A stretch of 64,000 nt of DNA, from contig NZ_JBDKXB010000010.1 of assembly GCF_041197575.1 (NCBI RefSeq), positions 58,181-122,180 of the forward strand. Direction: 5' to 3'. The translations under genes were made by a program, and so were the position numbers. Every line of letters starts with the position of its first letter. Within the stretch, counting starts at the first letter, position 1. Under the pieces are notes generated by a model. That model was given only the letters and a program-made list of their open reading frames with translations. It ran no database searches and was not told the DNA's origin. This DNA is from Thioalkalicoccus limnaeus. Its GTDB lineage: Bacteria > Pseudomonadota > Gammaproteobacteria > Chromatiales > Chromatiaceae. This document shows, in pieces, positions 50,415 through 61,340 of this stretch.

Positions 50415-51118
50415 GCTGGACCGCCTGGGTTGCCGGCGCGGGCCTTGGCTTCCAGCGCCGGGCGGTCGAGCAGATCGATACGGCCGCGGCTGGTGCGGAC
50501 CAGGCTGGCGCCCTCGAGGTCTTTGAGGAGCCGCGTCACGACCTCGCGTGACGAGCCGATCTCGACCGCCAGTTCCTGGTGCGTGATCGCGATGCTGGCC
50601 GTTTTCGGCTGGTCTTCGGCGCGGCGCAGTAGGAAGGCGGCAAGGCGCTGATCGAGCCGCTGGAAGAGCACGGCGTCGATGACACCGAAGATCTCGTCGA
50701 GCCGATCGGCGATCAGCGCGAAGATGAACTGACGCCATGGTCCGCAATCGCCGATCCAACGCCCGACCTGACCGGCGCTGACGAGCGCCGCGACGACCGG
50801 CGTCTCGCATTCGGCGAAGGCCGGAAACAGGCGCTGCCCGAGCAGGCACGAGGCGGTCAGGACGCAGCTCTCGCCGGCGGCGATTCGGTACAGGGTGATC
50901 TCGCGGCCGTTTTCGCCGACCTTGTAGATCCGCCCAGTGCCCTCGATGACGAGTGGCAGATGCGAGCACTGGGCCCCGTCACGGCAGATCAGTTGCCCGG
51001 CGGGCAGCGTCGCGAGCGAGACGCCACCGAAGAAGTCGTCGCGAAAAGCCGGTGCGGCCTGTCGCAGGAACGCGAACCGCTCGATCAAGCGTTCACGCTG
51101 CACGGGGTCGGTGATCAT
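50411..51118 (-). CDS. Crp/Fnr-family transcriptional regulator
   Basis: A 235-residue regulator. The N-terminal cyclic-nucleotide-like sensor domain (about residues 15-130) contains SCVLTASCLLGQ and several other cysteines. A dimer helix follows, then a winged helix with recognition helix SSREVVTRLLKDLE. The N-terminal four-cysteine cluster of FNR is not present, so an Fe-S oxygen sensor is unlikely. A ligand or redox cue is possible but unproven. Downstream on the same strand is the DUF2892 gene. Confidence 0.9.
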   Translation of the reverse strand: MITDPVQRERLIERFAFLRQAAPAFRDDFFGGVSLATLPAGQLICRDGAQCSHLPLVIEGTGRIYKVGENGREITLYRIAAGESCVLTASCLLGQRLFPAFAECETPVVAALVSAGQVGRWIGDCGPWRQFIFALIADRLDEIFGVIDAVLFQRLDQRLAAFLLRRAEDQPKTASIAITHQELAVEIGSSREVVTRLLKDLEGASLVRTSRGRIDLLDRPALEAKARAGNPGGPA

Positions 51119-51159
51119 CGGCCGGGTCCGGGAGCGCCCATCGGTTGCTCAGGTGTCGC

Positions 51160-53988
51160 TCAGAGCGCGCCGATGCGCGCCGCCTGCTCTTGCAGCCTGG
51201 CCAGCGCGGCGCCCTGGCTCGCGAGCCGCTCGCGTTCCTTGGCGACGACGGCGGCCGGTGCCCGGTCGACGAAGTTCGGGTTGGCGAGTTTCTGCTCGAT
51301 GCCGGTCAGATCGGCCTCGATCCGCGCGATCTCCTTGGCAAGACGCTTGAGTTCGGCGTCCTTGTCGATCAGTCCGGCCATCGGGATCAGGATCCGCATG
51401 TCGCCGACCAGCGCGATCGCCGATTCGGGCGCGCGCTCGTCATCGGCGAGCAGGGTCACGGACGCGGTGCGCGCGAGGAAATCCAGATAGGGGCGGGCAG
51501 CGATGAGCCAGGCGCGGTCCTGGTCGCTCGCGTTCGCGATCAAGACCGGCAGCGGACGGGCCGGCGGGATGTTCATCTCGCCCTTGATGCGGCGCACGCC
51601 GAGGATGAACTGTTGCACCCACTCGATCTCGCGGCACGCGTCCGGATCAGTCGCGCTCGGGTCGACGACCGGGTAGGGGGCCATCATGATGGTGTCGCCG
51701 TTGACGCCGGCGAGCGGTTTGAGCTTCTGCCAGATCTCCTCGGTGATGAAGGGCATGATGGGATGCGCGAGCCGCAGCAGGGTCTCGAGCGTCCCGGCCA
51801 GCGTCGCGCGGGTGCCGAGTTTCGCGGCCGCCGGGGCGTCGGCGGCGGTCAAGACCGGTTTGCACAGCTCCAGGTACCAGTCGCAGAACTGATTCCATGT
51901 GAATTCGTAGATGGCCTGCGCGGCCAGATCGAAACGGTAGGCCGCGAGCGCCTCGTGGACGCTGGCGACGGTCGTGTTCAGCCGGTCGCGAATCCAGCGG
52001 TCGGCGGCGCTTAAGGTCATCGGCGCGTCGTCGGCCGGGGGCGCGTCGGCGAGATTCATCAGCACGTAGCGCGACGCATTCCACAACTTGTTGCAGAAGT
52101 TGCGGTAGCCCTCGATGCGGTTCAGGTCGAACTTGATGTCGCGGCCGGTCGTCGCGAGCGCCGCGAAGGTGAAACGCAGCGCGTCGGTGCCGAAGGCCGG
52201 GATGCCATTCGGGAAGTCCTGGCGGGTCTGCACGGCGATGCGCTCCGCGAGGTGCGGTTGCATCAGGCCGCGCGTGCGTTTCTCGACGAGGGCCTCGAGG
52301 CCGATGCCGTCGATCAGGTCGATCGGGTCGAGCACGTTGCCCTTGGATTTCGACATCTTGTCGCCGTGGGCATCGCGCACCAGGCCGTGGATGTAGACGT
52401 CGCGGAAGGGCACGTCGCCGGCGAACTCGAGCCCCATCATGATCATCCGGGCGACCCAGAAGAAGATGATGTCGAAGCCGGTGACCAGCACCGACGACGG
52501 ATAGAAATCGCGCAAGCGGTCGGTCGGCTGCGGCCAACCGAGCGTACTGAAGGGCCAGAGCGCCGAACTGAACCAGGTGTCGAGGACATCTGGATCCTGG
52601 GTCAATGCGACATCGGGTCCGAGGCCGTGGCGGGTGCGGATCGCGTCCTCGCTGCGCCCGACGTAGACATTGCCCTGTTCGTCATACCAGGCCGGGATGC
52701 GATGGCCCCACCAGATCTGCCGGGAGATGCACCAGTCCTGGATGTTGCGCATCCAGTCGAAATAGGTGTTCTTCCAGTTGTCCGGCACGAAACGGATGCG
52801 GCCGTCCTCGACCGCGGCGATCGCGGGACCGGCCAAGGGGCCGACGCGCACATACCACTGGTCGGTCAAGTAGGGCTCGATGATGGCGCCGGAGCGGTCG
52901 CCGCGCGGCACCATCAGGCGATGGTCCTTGACCGACGCCAACAGCCCCTGGGCCTCGAGATCGGCGACGATCCGCTGGCGCGCGGCGAACCGATCCAATC
53001 CGACGTAGGCCGTTGGAATCAGATCGCCGTCCTCGATCTGATTAGCGCGCAGGCAGGCGTCCGGCGTGAAGATATTGATCAGGCCGCCGTGCGGCTGATC
53101 GGCGATCGAGCTTTCGTCGCGGTGGCGGAGCCACACCTGGTAGTCGTTGAAGTCATGGGCGGGCGTGATCTTGACGCAGCCGGTGCCGAACTCGGGGTCG
53201 GCGTAGTCGTCGGCGATGATCGGGATTCGCCGCCCGGTCAGCGGCAGGGCGACGAACTCTCCGATCAGATGTCGATAGCGTTCGTCGTGCGGATTGACGG
53301 CCACCGCGCAGTCGCCGAGCAAGGTCTCCGGGCGCGTCGTCGCGACGACCAGATGGCCGGTGCCATTGGTCAGTGGGTAGCGCATCTCCCACATCTGGCC
53401 CGCCTCTTCCTCGGACAGGACCTCGAGATCCGAGACCGCCGTGTGCAGGACCGGGTCCCAGTTCACGAGCCGCTTGCCGCGGTAGATCAGCCCCTTCTCG
53501 TAGAGGCGCACGAAGACCTCGCGCACCGCCTCGGACAGTCCCTCATCCATCGTGAAGCGTTCGTGTTCCCAGTCGAGCGACGAACCCAGGCGCCGCAGCT
53601 GGCGCGTGATGGTGCCGCCGGACTCGCCCTTCCAGGTCCAAACCCGCTCGATGAAGGCCTCGCGGCCCAGATCGTGGCGGGTGCGGCCCTCGGCCTCGAG
53701 CTGGCGCTCGACGACCATCTGGGTCGCGATCCCGGCGTGATCGGTGCCGGGTTGCCACAGGGTTCGCTTGCCGCACATCCGGTGGTAACGGATCAGTGCG
53801 TCCATGATGGTGTTGTTGAACCCATGGCCCATGTGCAGGCTGCCGGTGACGTTCGGCGGCGGGATCATGATGCAGTAGGTCCCGGTTTGCGATGGTTCGC
53901 CGCCGGCCGGGGCAAAGTAGCCCCGGGACTCCCAGGCTTCGTACCATTTACGTTCCAGCGTCTGGGGGTCGTAGTTCTTATCCAGCAT
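51160..53988 (-). CDS. valS: Valine--tRNA ligase
   Basis: This class I aminoacyl-tRNA synthetase has 942 residues (951 in E. coli). HIGH-type motif HMGH lies at about residue 52 in NVTGSLHMGHGF, and KMSKS-type DKMSKSKGN is near residue 547. The editing domain (about 190-360), anticodon-binding domain and C-terminal coiled coil (LKRLAKEIARIEADLTGIE) are present. I chose the ATG at 53988 (MLDKNYDP), the family start; an in-frame start at 54033 adds an unrelated leader. The Crp/Fnr gene follows after 41 bases. Confidence 0.97.
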   Translation of the reverse strand: MLDKNYDPQTLERKWYEAWESRGYFAPAGGEPSQTGTYCIMIPPPNVTGSLHMGHGFNNTIMDALIRYHRMCGKRTLWQPGTDHAGIATQMVVERQLEAEGRTRHDLGREAFIERVWTWKGESGGTITRQLRRLGSSLDWEHERFTMDEGLSEAVREVFVRLYEKGLIYRGKRLVNWDPVLHTAVSDLEVLSEEEAGQMWEMRYPLTNGTGHLVVATTRPETLLGDCAVAVNPHDERYRHLIGEFVALPLTGRRIPIIADDYADPEFGTGCVKITPAHDFNDYQVWLRHRDESSIADQPHGGLINIFTPDACLRANQIEDGDLIPTAYVGLDRFAARQRIVADLEAQGLLASVKDHRLMVPRGDRSGAIIEPYLTDQWYVRVGPLAGPAIAAVEDGRIRFVPDNWKNTYFDWMRNIQDWCISRQIWWGHRIPAWYDEQGNVYVGRSEDAIRTRHGLGPDVALTQDPDVLDTWFSSALWPFSTLGWPQPTDRLRDFYPSSVLVTGFDIIFFWVARMIMMGLEFAGDVPFRDVYIHGLVRDAHGDKMSKSKGNVLDPIDLIDGIGLEALVEKRTRGLMQPHLAERIAVQTRQDFPNGIPAFGTDALRFTFAALATTGRDIKFDLNRIEGYRNFCNKLWNASRYVLMNLADAPPADDAPMTLSAADRWIRDRLNTTVASVHEALAAYRFDLAAQAIYEFTWNQFCDWYLELCKPVLTAADAPAAAKLGTRATLAGTLETLLRLAHPIMPFITEEIWQKLKPLAGVNGDTIMMAPYPVVDPSATDPDACREIEWVQQFILGVRRIKGEMNIPPARPLPVLIANASDQDRAWLIAARPYLDFLARTASVTLLADDERAPESAIALVGDMRILIPMAGLIDKDAELKRLAKEIARIEADLTGIEQKLANPNFVDRAPAAVVAKERERLASQGAALARLQEQAARIGAL

Positions 53989-54616
53989 GGTTGCGGTGGC
54001 TCGTTCGGAAGCGGATCCAGTAAAAACACTCAAGTATAACCGACGGCTGCATTGACTGGTGTCCGAAACGCCGCGTTTCGGGCGTGCCGATCCCCCATGC
54101 GTCAGCGGGCGATTTCTTGCGCCGCCCAGCGACCAAGGCGAACCCTGATATGACGGGTACGGACTGGGCTGACCGAGGAGCGGCGCGATCGGTCGCCATT
54201 TTGATGTGCCTCAAGAAGGTCGCCTTCTGTCAATTTTATCCATTGCCGAAAGCCGCGATCGGGTTACCATTGCGAGTCGGGCCGGTTGCCGGAACTCATC
54301 GCCGCCAGCTCGATCTAAAGGCGCAAAATCCTTAGAGATAATAAGCCTTTGAACAAGGCTGGCGGGGCCGGTTGGCCATGGCCGTGGTCTCGTTCGCAAT
54401 AGCCTTGATGGGATCGTTGAACTCAGTCACGGATCAGAACAAGACCCTCAGTGAATGCAAGAATCCGTGTCGATCCGTGTGCATCCGTGGCTAGCAGCCA
54501 GACCCAGCGTGATGCGCACCGATCCCGATCGGCTCGGCGAAACCCCATTTCCCGACCCCCCATTCATGACCTTCTTACCAGTTAGCGCAACTCAACCGAC
54601 AGAGGTATACCCGAGC
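53989..54616. other. 628-base divergent intergenic region of valS and ppdK
   Basis: No gene is visible. It includes an 8-base-stem hairpin CCGAAACG-CCG-CGTTTCGG (54063-54081) upstream of valS and a 6-base hairpin AGCCTT/AAGGCT (54344-54360). A GATAAT (54337-54342) could be a ppdK -10. A triple direct repeat (54463-54489) is also here. It is long for this otherwise compact genome, so regulatory content is likely. Confidence 0.4.
54463..54489 (+). repeat. Three direct ATCCGTG repeats at a 10-base period
   Basis: ATCCGTGT (54463), ATCCGTGT (54473) and ATCCGTGG (54483) are spaced exactly ten bases apart, one helical turn. They lie about 130 bases before the ppdK start. They may be binding sites for a regulator that binds in tandem, or a copy of a dispersed intergenic repeat seen in some genomes. 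Confidence 0.45.
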
Positions 54617-57403
<2,787 letters not shown>

Positions 57404-57419
57404 TAGCAGCCGCCCGGTC

Positions 57420-57443
57420 GGCGGGCGGCGCGTGCCGCCCGCC
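57420..57443 (+). terminator. Candidate terminator after ppdK
   Basis: GGCGGGCGGC (57420-57429), loop GCGT and GCCGCCCGCC (57434-57443) form a perfect 10-base GC stem, 17 bases after the ppdK stop. No T-run follows, but thermodynamically it is the strongest small hairpin near this gene end. Confidence 0.5.
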
Positions 57444-57484
57444 TCGCTCGTGGAAATTGGTGAGACCCCTGAGGATTTGCAGCA

Positions 57485-58072
57485 ATGGCCGTGAAGAAGA
57501 TCCTGATGTTGGCGGGTGACTATGTCGAGGATTACGAGGCGATGGTGCCCTTTCAGATCCTCGTCATGGTTGGTCACAAGGTCGACGTGGTGTGTCCCGG
57601 CAAGAAGCCCGGCGAGACGGTGCGGACCGCCGTGCACGACTTCGAAGGGGATCAGACCTACAGCGAGAAGCCGGGTCATAATTTCGCGATCACCGCCGAT
57701 TTCGATGCCGTCGACGAAACGACCTACGACGCCTTGGTGATCCCCGGCGGGCGCGCCCCCGAGTACCTGAGGTTGAATCGGCGCCTGCTGGCGATGGTGC
57801 GTCACTTCGCGCAGGCCAACAAGCCGATCGCCTCGATCTGCCATGGGCAGCAGATCCTGGTCGCCGCCGGGGTCTTGAAGGGACGTGTCTGCACCGCGTA
57901 CCCGTCCGTCCAGCCGGAGATCGAGGCGGCCGGCGGGACCTGGCACGAGGTCGGTGCCAGCTATGCGAATGCCTGCACCGACGGCAATCTGGTGACGGCG
58001 CCGGCGTGGCCGGCACATCCCGAGTGGATGCGCCAGTTCCTGACGCGGCTCGGTAGCCGAATCGAGCCTTGA
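57485..58072 (+). CDS. DJ-1/PfpI family protein
   Basis: This 195-residue class I glutamine amidotransferase-like protein has the nucleophile elbow ASICHGQQ, with C119 and H120. The conserved acidic residue is E15 in YVEDYEAM. This residue set matches DJ-1/PfpI proteins, which are deglycases, chaperones or proteases depending on subfamily. The exact activity here cannot be read. It lies 81 bases after ppdK, with a hairpin between, and eight bases before the next gene. Confidence 0.88.
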   Translation: MAVKKILMLAGDYVEDYEAMVPFQILVMVGHKVDVVCPGKKPGETVRTAVHDFEGDQTYSEKPGHNFAITADFDAVDETTYDALVIPGGRAPEYLRLNRRLLAMVRHFAQANKPIASICHGQQILVAAGVLKGRVCTAYPSVQPEIEAAGGTWHEVGASYANACTDGNLVTAPAWPAHPEWMRQFLTRLGSRIEP

Positions 58073-58080
58073 GCCGGTCG

Positions 58081-58530
58081 ATGGAACACCGTGTTTTCGT
58101 CTATGGCACGCTGCGCCGGGGCCAGGTCAATCATCGTCGTCTCTCCGGCCACCCGCTACTCGGGGAACACCGGACCGACCCTTGCTTTTCGTTGTACGAC
58201 CTGGGCGCCTATCCAGGCTTGGTTCGGGGCGGGGCCACGCCGGTGTGCGGCGAGATCTACCTGGTCAATGCCCGAACCCTGCGTTACCTGGACCGGCTGG
58301 AGGACTATCCGCGGCTCTATTCGCGGATCCTGATCCCATCACCTTGGGGGCAATCCTGGGTCTATTGCTACCGGGGCATGGTGCGACATCGGCCCTTGAT
58401 CCCGTCCGGCGATTGGCTCGAGTGGGCCGATGCGCCAGGTTCCTTTCGTTCAGCCGCGATCCGCCGCGCGCGGGATCCGAAGACCCAGGTACCCTGGTCG
58501 GACCGCGCGGCGCCGGTGGTTCGCGGCTGA
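58081..58530 (+). CDS. Gamma-glutamylcyclotransferase-like protein (GGCT/AIG2 family)
   Basis: A 149-residue protein with the family start RVFVYGTLRRGQVNHR and a catalytic glutamate in the motif YLDRLEDYP. Such proteins cleave gamma-glutamyl peptides to 5-oxoproline, or act on related amides. The YtfP-like bacterial group is not well characterised. The ATG at 58081 is used; a TTG at 58069 overlapping the previous stop is the alternative. With garA and garB in the window, a role in glutathione-type thiol turnover is imaginable but unproven. Confidence 0.85.
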   Translation: MEHRVFVYGTLRRGQVNHRRLSGHPLLGEHRTDPCFSLYDLGAYPGLVRGGATPVCGEIYLVNARTLRYLDRLEDYPRLYSRILIPSPWGQSWVYCYRGMVRHRPLIPSGDWLEWADAPGSFRSAAIRRARDPKTQVPWSDRAAPVVRG

Positions 58531-58562
58531 TTCCGTCAATCGCCCGACAACGAGGGAATACC

Positions 58563-59024
58563 ATGTCCGAAGAAGGCCGCTTCACGATCCATCTGGAGCA
58601 GCAGGAGGATTACCAGATCCTCGTGCGGTTCGACTGGCGTAAGGCTGCGGATCTGCTGATGGACGAGCCGCCGCCGCTTGGTGAGACGGCCGGCCCGAAT
58701 GCCTCGCGGCTCCTGGCCGCGGCGGCCGCGAATTGCCTGTCGGCGAGTCTGCTCTATTGCCTGGCGAAGGAAGAGCCGCCGGCCAACAGCCTCAGGACCG
58801 AAGCGACCTGCATCCTGATTCGCAACGACAAGAAGCGCTTGCGGATCGGCGGGATGGAGGTCCGGCTGATCGTCAGCGACGAACTCGCCGAGTCCGCCCG
58901 CTTCAATCGGTGCAAGGAACTGTTCGAGGATTTCTGCGTGGTCAGTGCGAGCATCCGCGACGGCATCCCGATCAGGGTCGAGGTCCTCGACCAGCGCGGA
59001 ACCCTGCTGCACAGCGCCGACTGA
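58563..59024 (+). CDS. OsmC family protein
   Basis: A 153-residue OsmC/Ohr-like protein. The two catalytic cysteine motifs are AAANCLSASLLYCL and EDFCVVSASIRDG. OsmC proteins reduce organic hydroperoxides using the paired cysteines, though some members have other thiol roles. GAGGG precedes the ATG at 58563. It follows the GGCT-like gene by 32 bases, so the three genes from 57485 may form one transcription unit. Confidence 0.88.
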   Translation: MSEEGRFTIHLEQQEDYQILVRFDWRKAADLLMDEPPPLGETAGPNASRLLAAAAANCLSASLLYCLAKEEPPANSLRTEATCILIRNDKKRLRIGGMEVRLIVSDELAESARFNRCKELFEDFCVVSASIRDGIPIRVEVLDQRGTLLHSAD

Positions 59025-59123
59025 CGGGTCGTACAGGCTTGCCCGTTGCGACGAACGAGACCGGCCGGACCGGCGGCGTCCGAAGCGCACCCGGGTGAAT
59101 CCCCGGGTCGGCTGGCCGGCTCG

Positions 59124-59429
59124 TCAGTCGCTGTCGCCGAGCTCCGGGTTCCAGCCGTGCGCGCGGGCGCGGGCGACCGCCTCGGCGTAGATCCGGGCAT
59201 GCCGTTCCCGCAACTCGGGCGGTAACCGCGAGGCGAGGTGTCCGTAGGGCGCCCACGCAGCGGTGACCCGGTCGTAGAGCTGGTCGATGCCCTGAAGGGT
59301 CCAGCCGGCGCAGGTCTCGGTCTCCGGGATCAGCCCGAAGACCCAGGCGTCGCGGACGATGTTGCCGGTCGGGGTGATGGTGCCGGGGGTCTCCTGATCG
59401 ATCCCCGCATAGATCTTGTTTGCTTTCAT
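59124..59429 (-). CDS. Hypothetical protein, 101 residues
   Basis: A 101-residue soluble protein beginning MKANKIYAGIDQETPGTITP and containing NIVRDAWVFGLIPETETC, a block that looks strongly conserved. It ends ARARAHGWNPELGDSD. There is no signal peptide or membrane segment. I do not recognise a family. The codon bias matches the genome and the frame is complete. It is convergent with the OsmC gene and divergent from the DAHP synthase, so it is a single-gene unit. Confidence 0.7.
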   Translation of the reverse strand: MKANKIYAGIDQETPGTITPTGNIVRDAWVFGLIPETETCAGWTLQGIDQLYDRVTAAWAPYGHLASRLPPELRERHARIYAEAVARARAHGWNPELGDSD

Positions 59430-59517
59430 GGCTCTAGTACCAAGTCTCTTCGATGGCGATGCCTGATGCGGCGCGCACGCGGGTGCGGCGAGTCGCGTCG
59501 GACGACGGGTATTCCCG

Positions 59518-59523
59518 TATAAT
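59518..59523 (+). promoter_or_regulatory. Perfect -10 box of the DAHP synthase gene
   Basis: TATAAT at 59518-59523 lies about 30 bases upstream of the ATG at 59554, in an otherwise GC-rich gap. No good -35 stands at 16-18 bases (GCGTCG at 17), so the promoter may need an activator. The neighbouring CGGG-TATT-CCCG (59506-59517) is a small inverted repeat. Confidence 0.45.
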
Positions 59524-59553
59524 GCCGAATTTGCGAACGAGCCGCGACCCGCT

Positions 59554-60609
59554 ATGACCTACGCCACTGACGACCTGCGTATCCGCGAGATCAGGCAGGT
59601 GATCATGCCGAGGGACCTCGCCGAAGAGATGCCCATCACCGAGGCGGCGGCCGCCACGGTCTTCCATACCCGTCGAGAGATCAAACGGATTCTGCACGGC
59701 GAAGACGATCGCTTGCTGGTCGTCGTCGGCCCCTGCTCGGTGCATGATCCAGAAGCCGCCTACGAGTATGCCGATCGGCTGCGCCCGATCCGCGAGGCCC
59801 TGTCCGAGGATCTGTTGATCCTGATGCGCGTCTATTTCGAGAAGCCGCGCACGACCGTCGGCTGGAAGGGTTTGATCAACGATCCGACGCTCGATGGGCG
59901 TTTCGAGATCGACAAGGGGTTGCGTCTGGCGCGGCGCTTGTTGCTCGATCTGAACGAGCGCGGCGTTCCGGCTGGCACCGAATTCCTGGATCTGATCACC
60001 CCCCAGTATATCGCGGATCTGGTCAGTTGGGGCGCGATCGGCGCGCGCACGACCGAGAGCCAGGGACACCGGGAACTGGCGTCCGGTCTCTCATGTCCCG
60101 TCGGCTTCAAGAACGGTACCGAGGGGGTCGTCAAGGTCGCGATCGACGCGATCCATGCGGCAGCTAGGCCGCATGTCTTCCTATCGATGACCAAGGCGGG
60201 TCATTCCGCGGTCTTCACGACCGCCGGCAACGAGGATACCCATGTCATCCTGCGCGGTGGACAACGACCGAACTACGACACCGAGAGCGTCAGCATCGCA
60301 GCCGACGAGATCATCGCCAGCGGTCTGACGCCGAAGATCATGGTCGATTTCAGTCATGCCAACAGCCGCAAGAGGCCGGAGAAGCAGATCCAGGTGTGCC
60401 ATGATGTGGCCGGACAGATCGGGCGCGGCGACCGCCGCATCATCGGGGCCATGATCGAAAGCCACTTGGTCGGCGGCAATCAATCCTTGAAACCGGGTCA
60501 CGAACTCGTGTATGGCCAGAGCATCACCGATGCGTGCGTGAGCTGGGACGATACCGTGCCGATGCTTGATGAACTGGCTAAAGCCACGGCTGGGCGCCGG
60601 CGTCATTGA
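59554..60609 (+). CDS. aroG: 3-deoxy-7-phosphoheptulonate synthase (class I DAHP synthase)
   Basis: This is the first enzyme of the shikimate pathway, condensing PEP and erythrose 4-phosphate. The 351-residue product has LVVVGPCSVHDPEAAYEYAD, LMRVYFEKPRTTVGWKGLIN, the metal/PEP-binding GFKNGTEG and VDFSHANSRK near the C-terminus. It belongs to the AroF/AroG/AroH group. Which aromatic amino acid inhibits it cannot be read from sequence by eye. The ABC ATPase gene starts inside its 3' end. Confidence 0.95.
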   Translation: MTYATDDLRIREIRQVIMPRDLAEEMPITEAAAATVFHTRREIKRILHGEDDRLLVVVGPCSVHDPEAAYEYADRLRPIREALSEDLLILMRVYFEKPRTTVGWKGLINDPTLDGRFEIDKGLRLARRLLLDLNERGVPAGTEFLDLITPQYIADLVSWGAIGARTTESQGHRELASGLSCPVGFKNGTEGVVKVAIDAIHAAARPHVFLSMTKAGHSAVFTTAGNEDTHVILRGGQRPNYDTESVSIAADEIIASGLTPKIMVDFSHANSRKRPEKQIQVCHDVAGQIGRGDRRIIGAMIESHLVGGNQSLKPGHELVYGQSITDACVSWDDTVPMLDELAKATAGRRRH

Positions 60610-61327
60610 GCGGCGCTGCGAACGCGAGCGGGTCTTTGTCGTCCGAGGCCTGACCAAGATCTACCTGATGGGGGAGGTCGAGATCCAGGCGCTGCGAGGC
60701 GTCGATCTCGATCTCTATGCCGGCGAACTGACGGTGATGCTCGGGGCGTCCGGTTCGGGCAAGTCGACCCTGCTCAACATCCTCGGCGGGCTCGATCGTG
60801 CCTCGGGTGGCGAGGTGCGCTACCGGGATCAAGACCTGACGCGTGCGCGCGACCGGGTACTGACCGACTTCCGCCGACGGCATGTCGGCTTCGTCTTCCA
60901 GTTCTACAACCTGATCGCGAGCCTGACCGCACGCGAGAACGTCGCGCTCGTCACCGAGATCAGCCCCGCTCCGATGCGCCCGGAAGAGGCGCTGGACCTG
61001 GTCGGTCTCGGCGATCGCCTCGATCACTTCCCGTCGCAACTCTCCGGCGGCGAGCAGCAGCGGGTCGCAATCGCCCGCGCGGTCGCCAAGCGGCCGGCGG
61101 TCCTGCTCTGCGACGAGCCGACCGGCGCGCTGGACTCGCGGACCGGGGTGCGCGTCTTGCAAGTCTTGCAACAGGTCAACCGGGACCTCGGTACGACGAC
61201 CGCGGTCATCACGCACAATGCCGTGATCGGCGACATGGCCGACCGTGTGATCCGCCTCGCCGACGGCCAAGTCCAGGACATCCAGATCAACGCGGCCCGG
61301 CGCGATCCGGCCGAGCTGCAATGGTGA
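60569..61327 (+). CDS. ABC transporter ATP-binding protein (LolD/MacB type)
   Basis: A 252-residue ABC ATPase. Walker A is GASGSGKST (residues 59-67), the signature LSGGEQQRVAIARAV and Walker B LLCDEPTGALD. The sequence resembles the LolD/MacB/DevA group that pairs with FtsX-type permeases. The start codon overlaps the last 41 bases of the DAHP synthase gene. The first 20 or so residues are weakly conserved, so the true start may be internal. It is followed by a permease and an adaptor, forming a tripartite exporter. Confidence 0.9.
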   Translation: MNWLKPRLGAGVIERRCERERVFVVRGLTKIYLMGEVEIQALRGVDLDLYAGELTVMLGASGSGKSTLLNILGGLDRASGGEVRYRDQDLTRARDRVLTDFRRRHVGFVFQFYNLIASLTARENVALVTEISPAPMRPEEALDLVGLGDRLDHFPSQLSGGEQQRVAIARAVAKRPAVLLCDEPTGALDSRTGVRVLQVLQQVNRDLGTTTAVITHNAVIGDMADRVIRLADGQVQDIQINAARRDPAELQW

Positions 61328-61340
61328 CGGGGCCGGCCTA

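Noticed and set aside
53989..54081. T-box or attenuator regulating valS
   Set aside because: T-box elements are not expected in this lineage and there is no T-box core or leader peptide with Val codons; only a simple 8-base hairpin is present.
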